From contig NZ_CP017174.1 of assembly GCF_006402735.1 (NCBI RefSeq), positions 3,661,001 to 3,725,000 of the forward strand: a DNA stretch of 64,000 bases. Direction: 5' to 3'. Below the pieces are notes generated by a model. It saw nothing but the letters and a program-made list of their open reading frames with translations. It had not been told where the DNA came from and searched no databases. Positions within the stretch are counted from its first letter, which is position 1, and the number at the start of each line of letters is the position of its first letter. The translations under genes and the position numbers were made by a program. The DNA comes from Myxococcus xanthus (GTDB lineage Bacteria; Myxococcota; Myxococcia; Myxococcales; Myxococcaceae). Below are positions 55,671 to 63,102 of the stretch, in pieces.

Positions 55671-55714
55671 GAAAACCGGCCAAAGAGGGTCCCTTCAAAA
55701 CCGGCCAAAGGGAG
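55671..55714. repeat. IS21 left-end terminal repeats (two copies)
   Basis: GAAAACCGGCCAAAGAGGG at 55671-55689 and CAAAACCGGCCAAAGGGAG at 55696-55714. They are probable IstA binding sites, by analogy with IS21. Right-end partners lie at 58161-58178 and 58186-58205. Confidence 0.8.
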
Positions 55715-55735
55715 AGGACCGAGACAGGAGGACTC

Positions 55736-56500
55736 CTACCCCGCGGACTCGGAGGTCCGCAACTCCATGGCCCCCTTGGTGCGCCAGCTGCGGGGACCGA
55801 ATTGGACGACGTGGGCATGGTGCAGCAGACGGTCGAGCATGGCGGCCACGGCGGCGTTGTCCCCCAAGAGCTTCCCCCAGTCCTCCACTGGCCGGTTGGA
55901 GGTGATGAGGGTGGAAGCCTTCTCGTAGCGGCGCATGATGAGCTCGAGCAGGTCCTCGGCGGCGGTGGCCGGCAGCTTGCGCATGCCGAGGTCATCGATG
56001 ATGAGCAGAGGCGCGCCGGTGAGCGCATCGAGCTTCTGGCGTCGGGTGCCTTCGAGGCTTGCTTCGGCGAGCTCCTCGAGCAGGTGGTGCGCCTCGCGGT
56101 AGAGGACGCGATGGCCCTGGGACTGGATGACGGCGCGGCCGAGGGCCTGGGCGATGTGACTCTTGCCGGTGCCTGGAGGGCCAAGGAAGAGCGCGTCCTC
56201 GCGCCGCTCCACGAAGCCGCCGGTGGCCAGCTCGAAGACGAGGCGGCGATTCATCTTCTTGTTGAAGTCGAAGTCGAAGCCGTCGAGCGTCTTGCCCGCG
56301 TCGCGGAAGGCGCCCTGCTTGAGGCGGCGTTGGATGAAGCTGTCGCTTCTGCGAGTCAACTCGTCGTTGACGAGGGCGGAGAGGAAGTCGAGTGGAGCGA
56401 GCTTCTCGGCTTGCGCCTGGAGGATGCGGGCCTCGACGGCCTGGGCCATGCCGGACAGGCGCAAGGTGGTGAGGGCGCGGGTGATTTCGACGAGATTCAT
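55736..56500 (-). CDS. istB: IS21 helper ATPase IstB
   Basis: 254 residues from ATG 56500, overlapping the istA stop (ATGA). AAA+ ATPase with Walker A GPPGTGKSH, Walker B PLLIIDDLGM and the sensor segment STLITSNRPVEDW. IstB organises target DNA and stimulates the IstA transposase. Intact and of normal length. Confidence 0.96.
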   Translation of the reverse strand: MNLVEITRALTTLRLSGMAQAVEARILQAQAEKLAPLDFLSALVNDELTRRSDSFIQRRLKQGAFRDAGKTLDGFDFDFNKKMNRRLVFELATGGFVERREDALFLGPPGTGKSHIAQALGRAVIQSQGHRVLYREAHHLLEELAEASLEGTRRQKLDALTGAPLLIIDDLGMRKLPATAAEDLLELIMRRYEKASTLITSNRPVEDWGKLLGDNAAVAAMLDRLLHHAHVVQFGPRSWRTKGAMELRTSESAG

Positions 56501-58131
56501 GTCTCGGTGTCTCCTGGGTGAGGGGTGGGTTGAGTCAGACGGACGATGACGTCGCGGTAGTGGGTGAGCTCGCGGATGAGCGGGTCGACCTGGCGCAGGG
56601 TGACGGGAGTGGGCGTGCGTCTTTCGAGGTAGCGGCGCACGAAGCGGTAGGTGGGGACGCCCACCTCGAGAGCCACCTCGCAGGCGTCGTCCAGGGCAGC
56701 GGCGCCGTGCTTCTTCACCAGGGACAGCACGCCCAGGATGCGGCGGGTGCCCACCTCTCCTTCTCGGCGGTGCACCTCGGCGCAAAGGGCGGCGACGCCG
56801 CGTCCGGCCCTGGCGGCGCGCTCGAGAAGTTGCACGGTGGTGCGCGGCGCGTGGGAAGGCCTGTCCTCCTCGCGTGTGCGGTGGTGGCCGCGAGGGGCCC
56901 GGGTGTGCTCCCGGAGCAGTTGCCCCGTAGCGGGCAGCAGCAGGCGGACGTGGAGGCTGTCCCACTGCACGTGCAGCTTGCGGCCGATGTGTCCCGGGGG
57001 CACCGAGTAGTACGCGCCGTCCACCTCGACGTGCCCGTCCAGGTGCACCACTCGCTCACCGTAGGCGTAGTAGCGGAAGGGCTCCACGGGCAGGGCCAGC
57101 AGCCATGGGCGCTCCTCGCCGAACATGGCGGCCACCTGGCGCTTGGTGGTGCCGTGGATTCGGGTGTCCGCCCACTTCGCCTCCCACGCGTCGAGGTAGA
57201 CCTGGGCGGCCTCCAGCGACTCGAAGCGCAGGCCCTTCAGCGGCGTGCGCTGCGCGTGGCCCACCGCAGACTCCACCTTCCCCTTCCTGTCCGGGTGGCG
57301 GACTCGGGCCGGCAGGGCCGTGGCCCCGTAGTGGGCCAGCACGTCCCGGAAGAGCGGATTGAGGGCCGGCTCGTAGACGTCGGGCGAAAGCACCCCCTCA
57401 CGCAGGTTGTCCAGCACCACCGTGCGCGTCACGCCTCCCAGCCGCCGGAAGGCCTCCTCGTGCAACTGCGCCCACGCGCGGCTGGAGGACTTCCAGCACA
57501 ACAGCCGCACTGACTTGCGGCTGTAGCCCAGCGTCATGACGAACATGCGCGTGCGCCGGTATTTCCCCGTCTCCGGGTGGCGCACCATGGGCCCCTCCCC
57601 ATAGTCCACCTGCGCTTCCTCGCCCGGCGTTGTGTGGATGACGGCCTTGGCCTCCGGGCCCTGGCTGTCGCGCAACGCCCGGACGAAGCGGCGCACGCTA
57701 ATGTAGCTGCCCGTGTAGCCCTGCGTGTCGACGAGCTCCTCGTAGATGGCGCGCCCGTTGCGGCCCACCTCCAGCCGCTGCCGCACCAGCTCGACGTAGG
57801 GCGCGACGATGCTCGCCGATACGTGCCGGACTCCGGCTCGGCTGCGCGGCATGGAGTCGGTGGTCCCCTCATTGGCCGGTTTTGCTCCGGCGGCCTCGGC
57901 CTCCGGCTCACTCGCCTCGGTGGTCCCCTCATTGGCCGGTTTTGACTTGCCCCACCGGCGCGGTGGACGGATGCCCACGCCCGCGGCCTTCAGGTAGCCG
58001 CTGGCCGTCTCACGGCGCACCCCCGTCGCATCCTCGATACGTCTCAGACTCCAACCCAACCGCCCCAGGGCGATGACCTGCTGCTTCTTCTCGTCGCTCA
58101 AGACGTTGCCCATCCCCCGGGCGGACTCCAC
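56497..58131 (-). CDS. istA: IS21 transposase IstA with internal terminal-repeat sequences
   Basis: 544 residues from ATG 58131 (or ATG 58113, MGNVLSDEKK). An N-terminal helix-turn-helix (LGRLGWSLRRIEDATGVRRE) is followed by a linker and the DDE catalytic core: EEAQVDYGEGP, VVLDNLREGV and GKVESAVGHA. The C-terminal beta domain contains HVEVDGAYYSVP. Residues ~64-91 hold two copies of KPANEGTT, encoded by DNA that matches the element's terminal repeats. Confidence 0.96.
   Translation of the reverse strand: MESARGMGNVLSDEKKQQVIALGRLGWSLRRIEDATGVRRETASGYLKAAGVGIRPPRRWGKSKPANEGTTEASEPEAEAAGAKPANEGTTDSMPRSRAGVRHVSASIVAPYVELVRQRLEVGRNGRAIYEELVDTQGYTGSYISVRRFVRALRDSQGPEAKAVIHTTPGEEAQVDYGEGPMVRHPETGKYRRTRMFVMTLGYSRKSVRLLCWKSSSRAWAQLHEEAFRRLGGVTRTVVLDNLREGVLSPDVYEPALNPLFRDVLAHYGATALPARVRHPDRKGKVESAVGHAQRTPLKGLRFESLEAAQVYLDAWEAKWADTRIHGTTKRQVAAMFGEERPWLLALPVEPFRYYAYGERVVHLDGHVEVDGAYYSVPPGHIGRKLHVQWDSLHVRLLLPATGQLLREHTRAPRGHHRTREEDRPSHAPRTTVQLLERAARAGRGVAALCAEVHRREGEVGTRRILGVLSLVKKHGAAALDDACEVALEVGVPTYRFVRRYLERRTPTPVTLRQVDPLIRELTHYRDVIVRLTQPTPHPGDTET
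57857..57944. repeat. Two in-gene copies of the IS21 terminal repeat inside istA
   Basis: A 28-bp sequence containing TCATTGGCCGGTTTT occurs at 57857-57884 and again, identical, at 57917-57944, exactly 60 bp apart. Its core matches the right-end repeats at 58161-58178 and 58186-58205. In istA it is read as KPANEGTT twice, so the spacing keeps the frame. Confidence 0.85.
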
Positions 58132-58160
58132 GTCCTACCCGGGCGTCAACGTCTCGGCCC

Positions 58161-58205
58161 TCCCCATTGGCCGGTTTTCAGGGGACCTTCATTGGCTGGT
58201 TTTGG
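58161..58205. repeat. IS21 right-end terminal repeats (two copies)
   Basis: TCCCCATTGGCCGGTTTT at 58161-58178 and CCTTCATTGGCTGGTTTTGG at 58186-58205, inverted relative to the left-end copies. Confidence 0.8.
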
Positions 58206-58212
58206 GTGACCA

Positions 58213-59501
58213 CTGAGGAGAGAGCCTCCCGGAAGGCGGAGGAGGCACCCGCACGGGAGATTCGCCACGCGGTGCCAACCGAGGCGCGCCACTGCCCTGC
58301 GTGTGGCGGCGAGGACATGAAGCCACTGGGCAAGGGCCGCGCTTCGGTGCTGTACGAGTACGTGCCGGCGCGCTTCGAGAAGCAAGTGCACGTGCAGGAA
58401 GTGCTGGCGTGCGCGTGCGGCCGGGGCGTCGTCACCGCCCCGCCTCCGGCCAGAGTAGTGGACAGGGGCGAGTACGGCCCGGGCTTCATCGCGCATGTGG
58501 TGACGTCGAAGTGTGCCGACGCCATGCCGCTGCACCGGCTGGCCCAACGTGTTGAGCGCAGTGGCGTCCCCATGAGTCGCAGCACGCTGACGGACCTCTT
58601 CCACCAAGCCGCCTCGGTGCTGCTGCCGCTGTCGCAGCACCTGCTGCAATGCATTGCAGCCGCGGACGTGGTGTGGGCGGACGAGACGCCTCTGCGCGTG
58701 CTGGACGTGAAGAAGACGCGGCTGGGTTACCTCTGGACTTTCCTCACCCAGAACGAAGCCGGTGAGTGGCTCATTGGTTACCGCTTCAGCATGGGCCGGG
58801 CGAGCAGGACGCCCAAGGAAGTCCTGGGAGGTACCTCGGGTGCGCTCGTGGTGGACGCATACACCGGCTACAACGCGGTGACGCTGCCCCAGGGCCGGGT
58901 GCGCGTCGGCTGCTGGGCGCATTGCCGCCGCCGATTCTTCGACGCGCTGGCCACCGCGCCCGAAGCGCGCCATGCCATGGACCTCATCCTCGAACTCTAC
59001 CGAGTGGAGGCCCAGGCGAGAGGCGCGGACGTGGTGCGCACCGCCGCCCACCGCGCTCTGCGCCAATTGCACAGCGCCCCCGTCCTCGCGCGACTGCACG
59101 TCTGGCTTGAAGAACAGACGCCGCGGCACCCACCCAAGAGTCCGCTGGGCCAGGCCATTTCCTATGCCCTCAAGCAGTGGGCGGCCCTCACGCGCTTCGT
59201 CGAGAATGAGCGCCTACCCCTGGACAACAACCGCGCGGAGGCGGCGCTGAGAAAGGCCGCCCTGGGGAGGAAGAATTTTCTCTTCGTCGGCCACGAGGCC
59301 GCGGGGGAGAACCTGGCCGGTCTCTACGCGCTGGTGGCCACCTGTGAGGCCAACCAAGTCAATCCCGAGGCATACCTCGCGGACGTCCTGCTGCGCGTTC
59401 AGACGCACCCCAACTCCCGCATCGACGAACTGCTGCCCCACGAGTGGAAGCGACGGCGTATCGCCGACCCGCCCAACTCACCTCTCCAGCTCTGCATCTG
59501 A
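58213..59501 (+). pseudogene. tnpC: IS66 transposase TnpC, 3' part with catalytic domain
   Basis: About 425 residues. Zinc ribbon (HCPACGGEDMKPLG), a CxC motif (LACACGRG), then the IS66 catalytic core: VVWADETPLRVL, VVDAYTGYNAVT and LDNNRAEAALRKAALGRKNF, giving the D-D-E set, and HEWKRRR near the end. Full and undamaged apart from the missing 5' part, which lies at 55414-55661. Confidence 0.92.
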
Positions 59502-59585
59502 ACAACTCGCTCGTCGCGGCGCCCGCCGAACACGCTCCTCGTCCGCCTGCAACCTCTCGCGCCACATCACTGGCCGGACGGTTAC

Positions 59586-59593
59586 TGCGCATG
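59586..59593. repeat. Target-site duplication, right copy (IS66)
   Basis: TGCGCATG directly after the IS66 right end (...GGTTAC at 59585). Identical to 54606-54613. Confidence 0.95.
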
Positions 59594-60576
59594 CTTGCCG
59601 GTGGGTTTTCGCTGGGGCCTTCCGAGCGGCGAATGCTCGCGCTCTACTTCGCGCTCGACACGGTGTGGGCGGGCGTCGAGGACGCGATTCGCGACATGGT
59701 GAACCCTGCCGTGCTGCGAGCGATGGTGACAAGCATGATTGGGGTGGCGCTCGTGATGCTGGTCGCGCCTGAGCCGATTACGAAGGTCATCGCGATTGCC
59801 CTGACGGCCTCGCTGATTGCCTACCTTGGGACGGGGCCGGTGTGGAATCTCGGGCAAGGGTTTCTGCGCTTGCTCGACGAGTCCCGGGATGCGGCGGGCT
59901 TCGCGGACCTGGAGCGGGCCGGGCATCGCTTCGGAAAGGTGCTGGGGGACAACGGGGCCCGCGTCCTGGTGATCGTCGCGCTGTCAGCGCTGGGGGGGAA
60001 GAGCGCGATGGCGTCACAGGGACCGAAGATGCCGGGCTTCGCTCAGGCGGCTTCCCGGGCGCAGCTTGAAGGGGCTTCCAGCTATCGGGCGCCCTGGCCG
60101 GGGAGGTTCAGGCGATCTCGATTTCGTCGGCTGGGGTGCTGAACGTGACGCTCGCACCGACAGCGGTTGCCGCGGTTGCGATGGGCGCAGGCGAAGGCAC
60201 TGCCCCTGCCGTGGGAGTCGGAGGGCGGATTCAGGGCGACCCTGATGGCGAAATTCACCATATTTGCACTGACAAGAATGATAAATCCGACAGGACAGGT
60301 GGCCCGTGGACTCCTGTCTTTAGGGACTTCTTTAAGCAGGCAGGGTTGAGTTTGGATGACGCCGCAAACCTGGTTCGCATCAGAGGCCACAAGGGCTCTC
60401 ACACGCGCGAGTACCATCAGGAAGTGCTGAACCGAATCAGCATTGCGATGAAGGGATGCAGAGACACCGCGCAGTGCCGGAGTAGGTTGGTCAACGAGTT
60501 GAGCAAAATTGCTCGCGACCTTACGACGGCGGGAACTAAGATGCGGAAGCTCATTCTGAAAGACCCGGGAGTATGA
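59586..60576 (+). pseudogene. sitA: sitA-like toxin, 3' part with AHH-type nuclease domain (frameshifted)
   Basis: After the right TGCGCATG copy (59586-59593) the toxin resumes: ALYFALDTVWAGVEDAIRDM, then two hydrophobic segments (MIGVALVMLVAPEP, IAIALTASLIAYLG) and FADLERAGHRFGKVLGDNGA. Near 60087-60089 one G is missing from a G-run. Adding a base continues the protein as ALAGEVQAISISSAG up to an AHH-type nuclease domain, GEIHHICTDKN, WTPVFRDFFKQAGLSLDD and GHKGSHTREYHQEV. With the insertion removed and the base restored, the gene is about 440 codons, ending 3 bp before the immunity gene. Confidence 0.82.
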
Positions 60577-60579
60577 TTC

Positions 60580-61152
60580 ATGGAACGACGATTCTTCGGC
60601 CTCGACTTCGATGTGTATGTGCCGGGTCGTTGGTATCTCGCTGAACCCACCAGTCCAGCGGGGCAGACAGTTCCAAATATCTGGGCGTTCGTCGAAGGAA
60701 GGCCAGTGGCTCCCCCTGAGTTGCTGCGAGTCCCATTGTCCCGACCGGGGAGGCCGCTCGACTTCGACAAGACGACCGTTGGAGGAACGCCGATTGTTGG
60801 CGCGCGTGTGGCCTACGTGTTCCGTGAGATGGCGCCCGATGACGTTCAGCTATTCCCCGTCGTGGTTGAGGGGCAACGCGAGCCGTACTACCTACTGAAC
60901 GTCGCTCGCACCGTTCGCTGTATTGACGACGCGGCGTGTGAAGAGGTTCAGCGCTTTACGGAAGAGGACGGAGACCCGGAGCGACTTGGCGAATACCGTT
61001 CCGTTTCGGGGCTGCGGATTGATAAGTCGAAGGTCCGTGACGCCCGCGTCTTTCGGCTCTGGGGCTATCACATCCCCATCATTGTCGACGAAGAGGTCAA
61101 GGCTGCGCTCGAAGCGAATGGCATCGCCGGGGGCAAGTTCGAAGAGGTCTGA
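60580..61152 (+). CDS. sitI: imm11 (DUF1629)-type immunity protein, likely SitI
   Basis: 190 residues from ATG 60580, 3 bp after the toxin stop. Soluble alpha/beta protein; the C-terminal part (LNVARTVRCIDDAACEEVQR, KVRDARVFRLWGYHIPIIVD, VKAALEANGIAGGKFEEV) matches the imm11 pattern, in which a predicted flexible ligand-like C-terminus faces the toxin. By position and family it should neutralise the AHH nuclease of the upstream toxin. The gene is intact although the toxin is doubly broken. Confidence 0.8.
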   Translation: MERRFFGLDFDVYVPGRWYLAEPTSPAGQTVPNIWAFVEGRPVAPPELLRVPLSRPGRPLDFDKTTVGGTPIVGARVAYVFREMAPDDVQLFPVVVEGQREPYYLLNVARTVRCIDDAACEEVQRFTEEDGDPERLGEYRSVSGLRIDKSKVRDARVFRLWGYHIPIIVDEEVKAALEANGIAGGKFEEV

Positions 61153-61348
61153 ACCACCCATCGCAGTCCCCATGTCGCCTCGGCGCTACCGTGAGCGGTG
61201 CTGGGGTGAGCTGCTCTTGAAGGGGGCTCTGGCAGAGGATGGCTGCCCGTGGCAGGCAGAGGCTTTGCTAGATGAACCCACTGCGCGCGGCTTCCTGGTG
61301 GTCTGAGGCGGTTGAATTGCCAAGCCGGGCGCAAGTAGCCTCCCGGGC

Positions 61349-62053
61349 ATGCGCGCTCTCCGATTGCTGCCCGTTGCTGGTGTGGTCCTGATTCTGGCCT
61401 GCAGCGAACCGGCGGGGAAGGCACTGGCGAAGCAGCCCACGGCTGCGGAGGTGCTGGGCGTCAAACCCGACTTCACTCCCCGCTACGAGATCATCAACAT
61501 GGATCGCCTTGACATTGCAGGGGTCCCCCGCCTGCTCGTGAGGGTGCGCGTGCCCCGTGGGCTTTCTCGGGAGGACCTGGAATCAAACGTCCGACATGCG
61601 CTGCTCAAGTCTTACGACAGCGTGCCCGTGAGGCTCGGGGCAGTCAGCGTGGCTGCGTATGGCTCGGAGCGGATGAACATGGGGGCCGACGCCGCAATCG
61701 GTGAGTTTGCCCCTGGTGGGCAGTGGAGCGCAGCCGATCCGGGCGTGCCACTTTCCGAGTGGCAGGCGAAGATCAGCCTGGATGATTCCTATTTCAATCA
61801 GAGGTCGTATTTCGCAAAGGGGACGCGCGCCACCCTCGTCTTTTCATCCGAGTTCTCGGACACCATCAGTCTGTCGCGCAAGGCAGATCGGTGGCTCGCT
61901 GAGGACCTCTTGGCGGAGCTGAAGCCCGGCGTCTCGGTGGTCGTGGTCGGGTATGAGGACTTCGGCAAGGCCGGCGTGCGCTACGAGGTGGAGACGGCCA
62001 ACAAGCCGAAGCGGAAGGGGTGGGTCCACAGCTTCGCGTTGAAGGCCGAATAA
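61349..62053 (+). CDS. Hypothetical lipoprotein
   Basis: 234 residues from ATG 61349. Signal peptide with lipobox (AGVVLILAC). A beta/alpha domain follows: RYEIINMDRLDIAG, RLLVRVRVPRGLSREDLESN, then a second half with YFAKGTRATLVFSSEF and ELKPGVSVVVVGYEDFG. Loosely DUF4875-like in its first part, which is uncertain. It lies 196 bp after the immunity gene. Confidence 0.65.
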   Translation: MRALRLLPVAGVVLILACSEPAGKALAKQPTAAEVLGVKPDFTPRYEIINMDRLDIAGVPRLLVRVRVPRGLSREDLESNVRHALLKSYDSVPVRLGAVSVAAYGSERMNMGADAAIGEFAPGGQWSAADPGVPLSEWQAKISLDDSYFNQRSYFAKGTRATLVFSSEFSDTISLSRKADRWLAEDLLAELKPGVSVVVVGYEDFGKAGVRYEVETANKPKRKGWVHSFALKAE

Positions 62054-62238
62054 GCCCATCCTTTGAGAGAAGTGGATGACCCGCTACTTTGAGGCACCGA
62101 GTCCCAAGGCGGGACCAACAAGCCAAGAGTGAGGCAAGGGGGACCGCTCACCGCACGGGGCGTGCTGGCCTGTAGGAAATAGGCCCACTGCGCGAGTATC
62201 TGCGATGGTAGCTTCCTGCTCTGGGAGGTCATGCGCCT

Positions 62239-63102
62239 TTGATCCAACCGGTCAGATTGGCCCTTACGCTCGTTCTCGCGTGGGAGGCTGCGACGCCAGC
62301 CATGGCGGCACAAGAGGAACGCGCGAAGCGGGACCGAGCGGTGTCCGTTGCAAACAGCCCCGCAGATGCTCTTCCTGTCGTCCGCGTTGCGCATGACACG
62401 CCGACGCTCTTCCTGTTTCCGGCTCCCATCAACCGGAAGACCCTGACCTTCGACGAGTCGCGGATTCGCGTCCTCGATGCCGGTGAGCGGTCGGTCATTG
62501 TTCAGCCCGTGGCGGACCTCCCTGAAGGCGAGCGCTACGAAGTCGGGGTCTTCTTCGCGGATGGCCGGGCTCCTGCGCGAGCTGCCTTCTCACTGATCAC
62601 GGACCAGACCGAAGTGGACACGCGGATCGACGTGCAACGTCCCGAGTTGACGGACATTGCGTGCCCGGTAGACGTGCCGCGAACACCTCGACCCGAAGAC
62701 TTCGTGCTGCTGGGGTTTGTCGACAAGGAAGGCGTAACGGCGACACTGATTAAGCCGTATGACGACGCGTCCCAAGGATTCTCCATAGTTTCAGCTATCG
62801 CTTATCGTGGGCAGGGATGGGTGTTGGTCGATGCGACAATACGAAATCATCCTGGGCGGTCAATTTGGGAGCCGCGAGAGGCCGTGTTGACGGGACGTGC
62901 TGGCTTGCCGCTGCGCGCTCGGATTGTGACAGTGGAAGCGGGGGAGATCGTTCCAGGTGGAAGTGGGCGCATTCTCGCGGTTGCTGAAGTAAATCAGTTG
63001 AGCGCGAGCCCGGTCTTCACGTTGGAGATGGTAGGGGATGGACGCATGCTCACGATTCCCAATGTGAGGCTGCCGAAGGTCGCCTCTGGGGGAACTCCAT
63101 GA
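62239..63102 (+). CDS. DUF2381-family exported protein
   Basis: 287 residues. TTG at 62239 is favoured: GGGAGG lies upstream, and an ATG at 62231 is closed at once. Signal peptide (LALTLVLAWEAATPAMAAQ), then the DUF2381 pattern (VRVAHDTPTLFLFPAPI, LTFDESRIRVLDAGERSVIV, LPEGERYEVGVFFADG). DUF2381 proteins are a myxobacterial paralogous family, often encoded beside Ser/Thr kinases. Here the stop overlaps the kinase ATG by one codon frame (ATGA). Confidence 0.85.
   Translation: MIQPVRLALTLVLAWEAATPAMAAQEERAKRDRAVSVANSPADALPVVRVAHDTPTLFLFPAPINRKTLTFDESRIRVLDAGERSVIVQPVADLPEGERYEVGVFFADGRAPARAAFSLITDQTEVDTRIDVQRPELTDIACPVDVPRTPRPEDFVLLGFVDKEGVTATLIKPYDDASQGFSIVSAIAYRGQGWVLVDATIRNHPGRSIWEPREAVLTGRAGLPLRARIVTVEAGEIVPGGSGRILAVAEVNQLSASPVFTLEMVGDGRMLTIPNVRLPKVASGGTP

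Larger units (their letters stand above)
55662..58212. mobile_element. IS21-family element (istA-istB) nested in IS66 tnpC
   Basis: About 2.55 kb with ends TGGTCAC... at 55662 and the complementary ...GTGACCA at 58212. Just inside each end lie two copies of an AAACCGGCCAA-type repeat, the multiple terminal repeats expected for IS21. istA and istB are intact on the minus strand. Exact ends are inferred from the short inverted repeat and could be off by a few bases. Confidence 0.88.
54614..59585. mobile_element. IS66-family element (tnpA, tnpB, interrupted tnpC) carrying a nested IS21
   Basis: Left end GTATCCGTCCGGCCAAGGA and right end (reverse complement) GTAACCGTCCGGCCAGTGA form the terminal inverted repeat. 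The 4972 bp include the three genes of an IS66 element, tnpA, tnpB and tnpC, in order on the plus strand. tnpC is interrupted by an IS21-family element of about 2.55 kb. Without it the IS66 is about 2.4 kb, normal for the family. It sits inside the sitA-like gene. Confidence 0.95.

Noticed and set aside
55696..55714. CRISPR-like short repeats around 55.7, 57.9 and 58.2 kb
   Set aside because: Only pairs of repeats, inverted at the two ends, with no unique spacers; they are IS21 terminal repeats.
60142..60576. Separate small gene encoding only the AHH nuclease
   Set aside because: No RBS or proper start at its beginning; adding one base joins it to the upstream toxin frame with an exact codon count.
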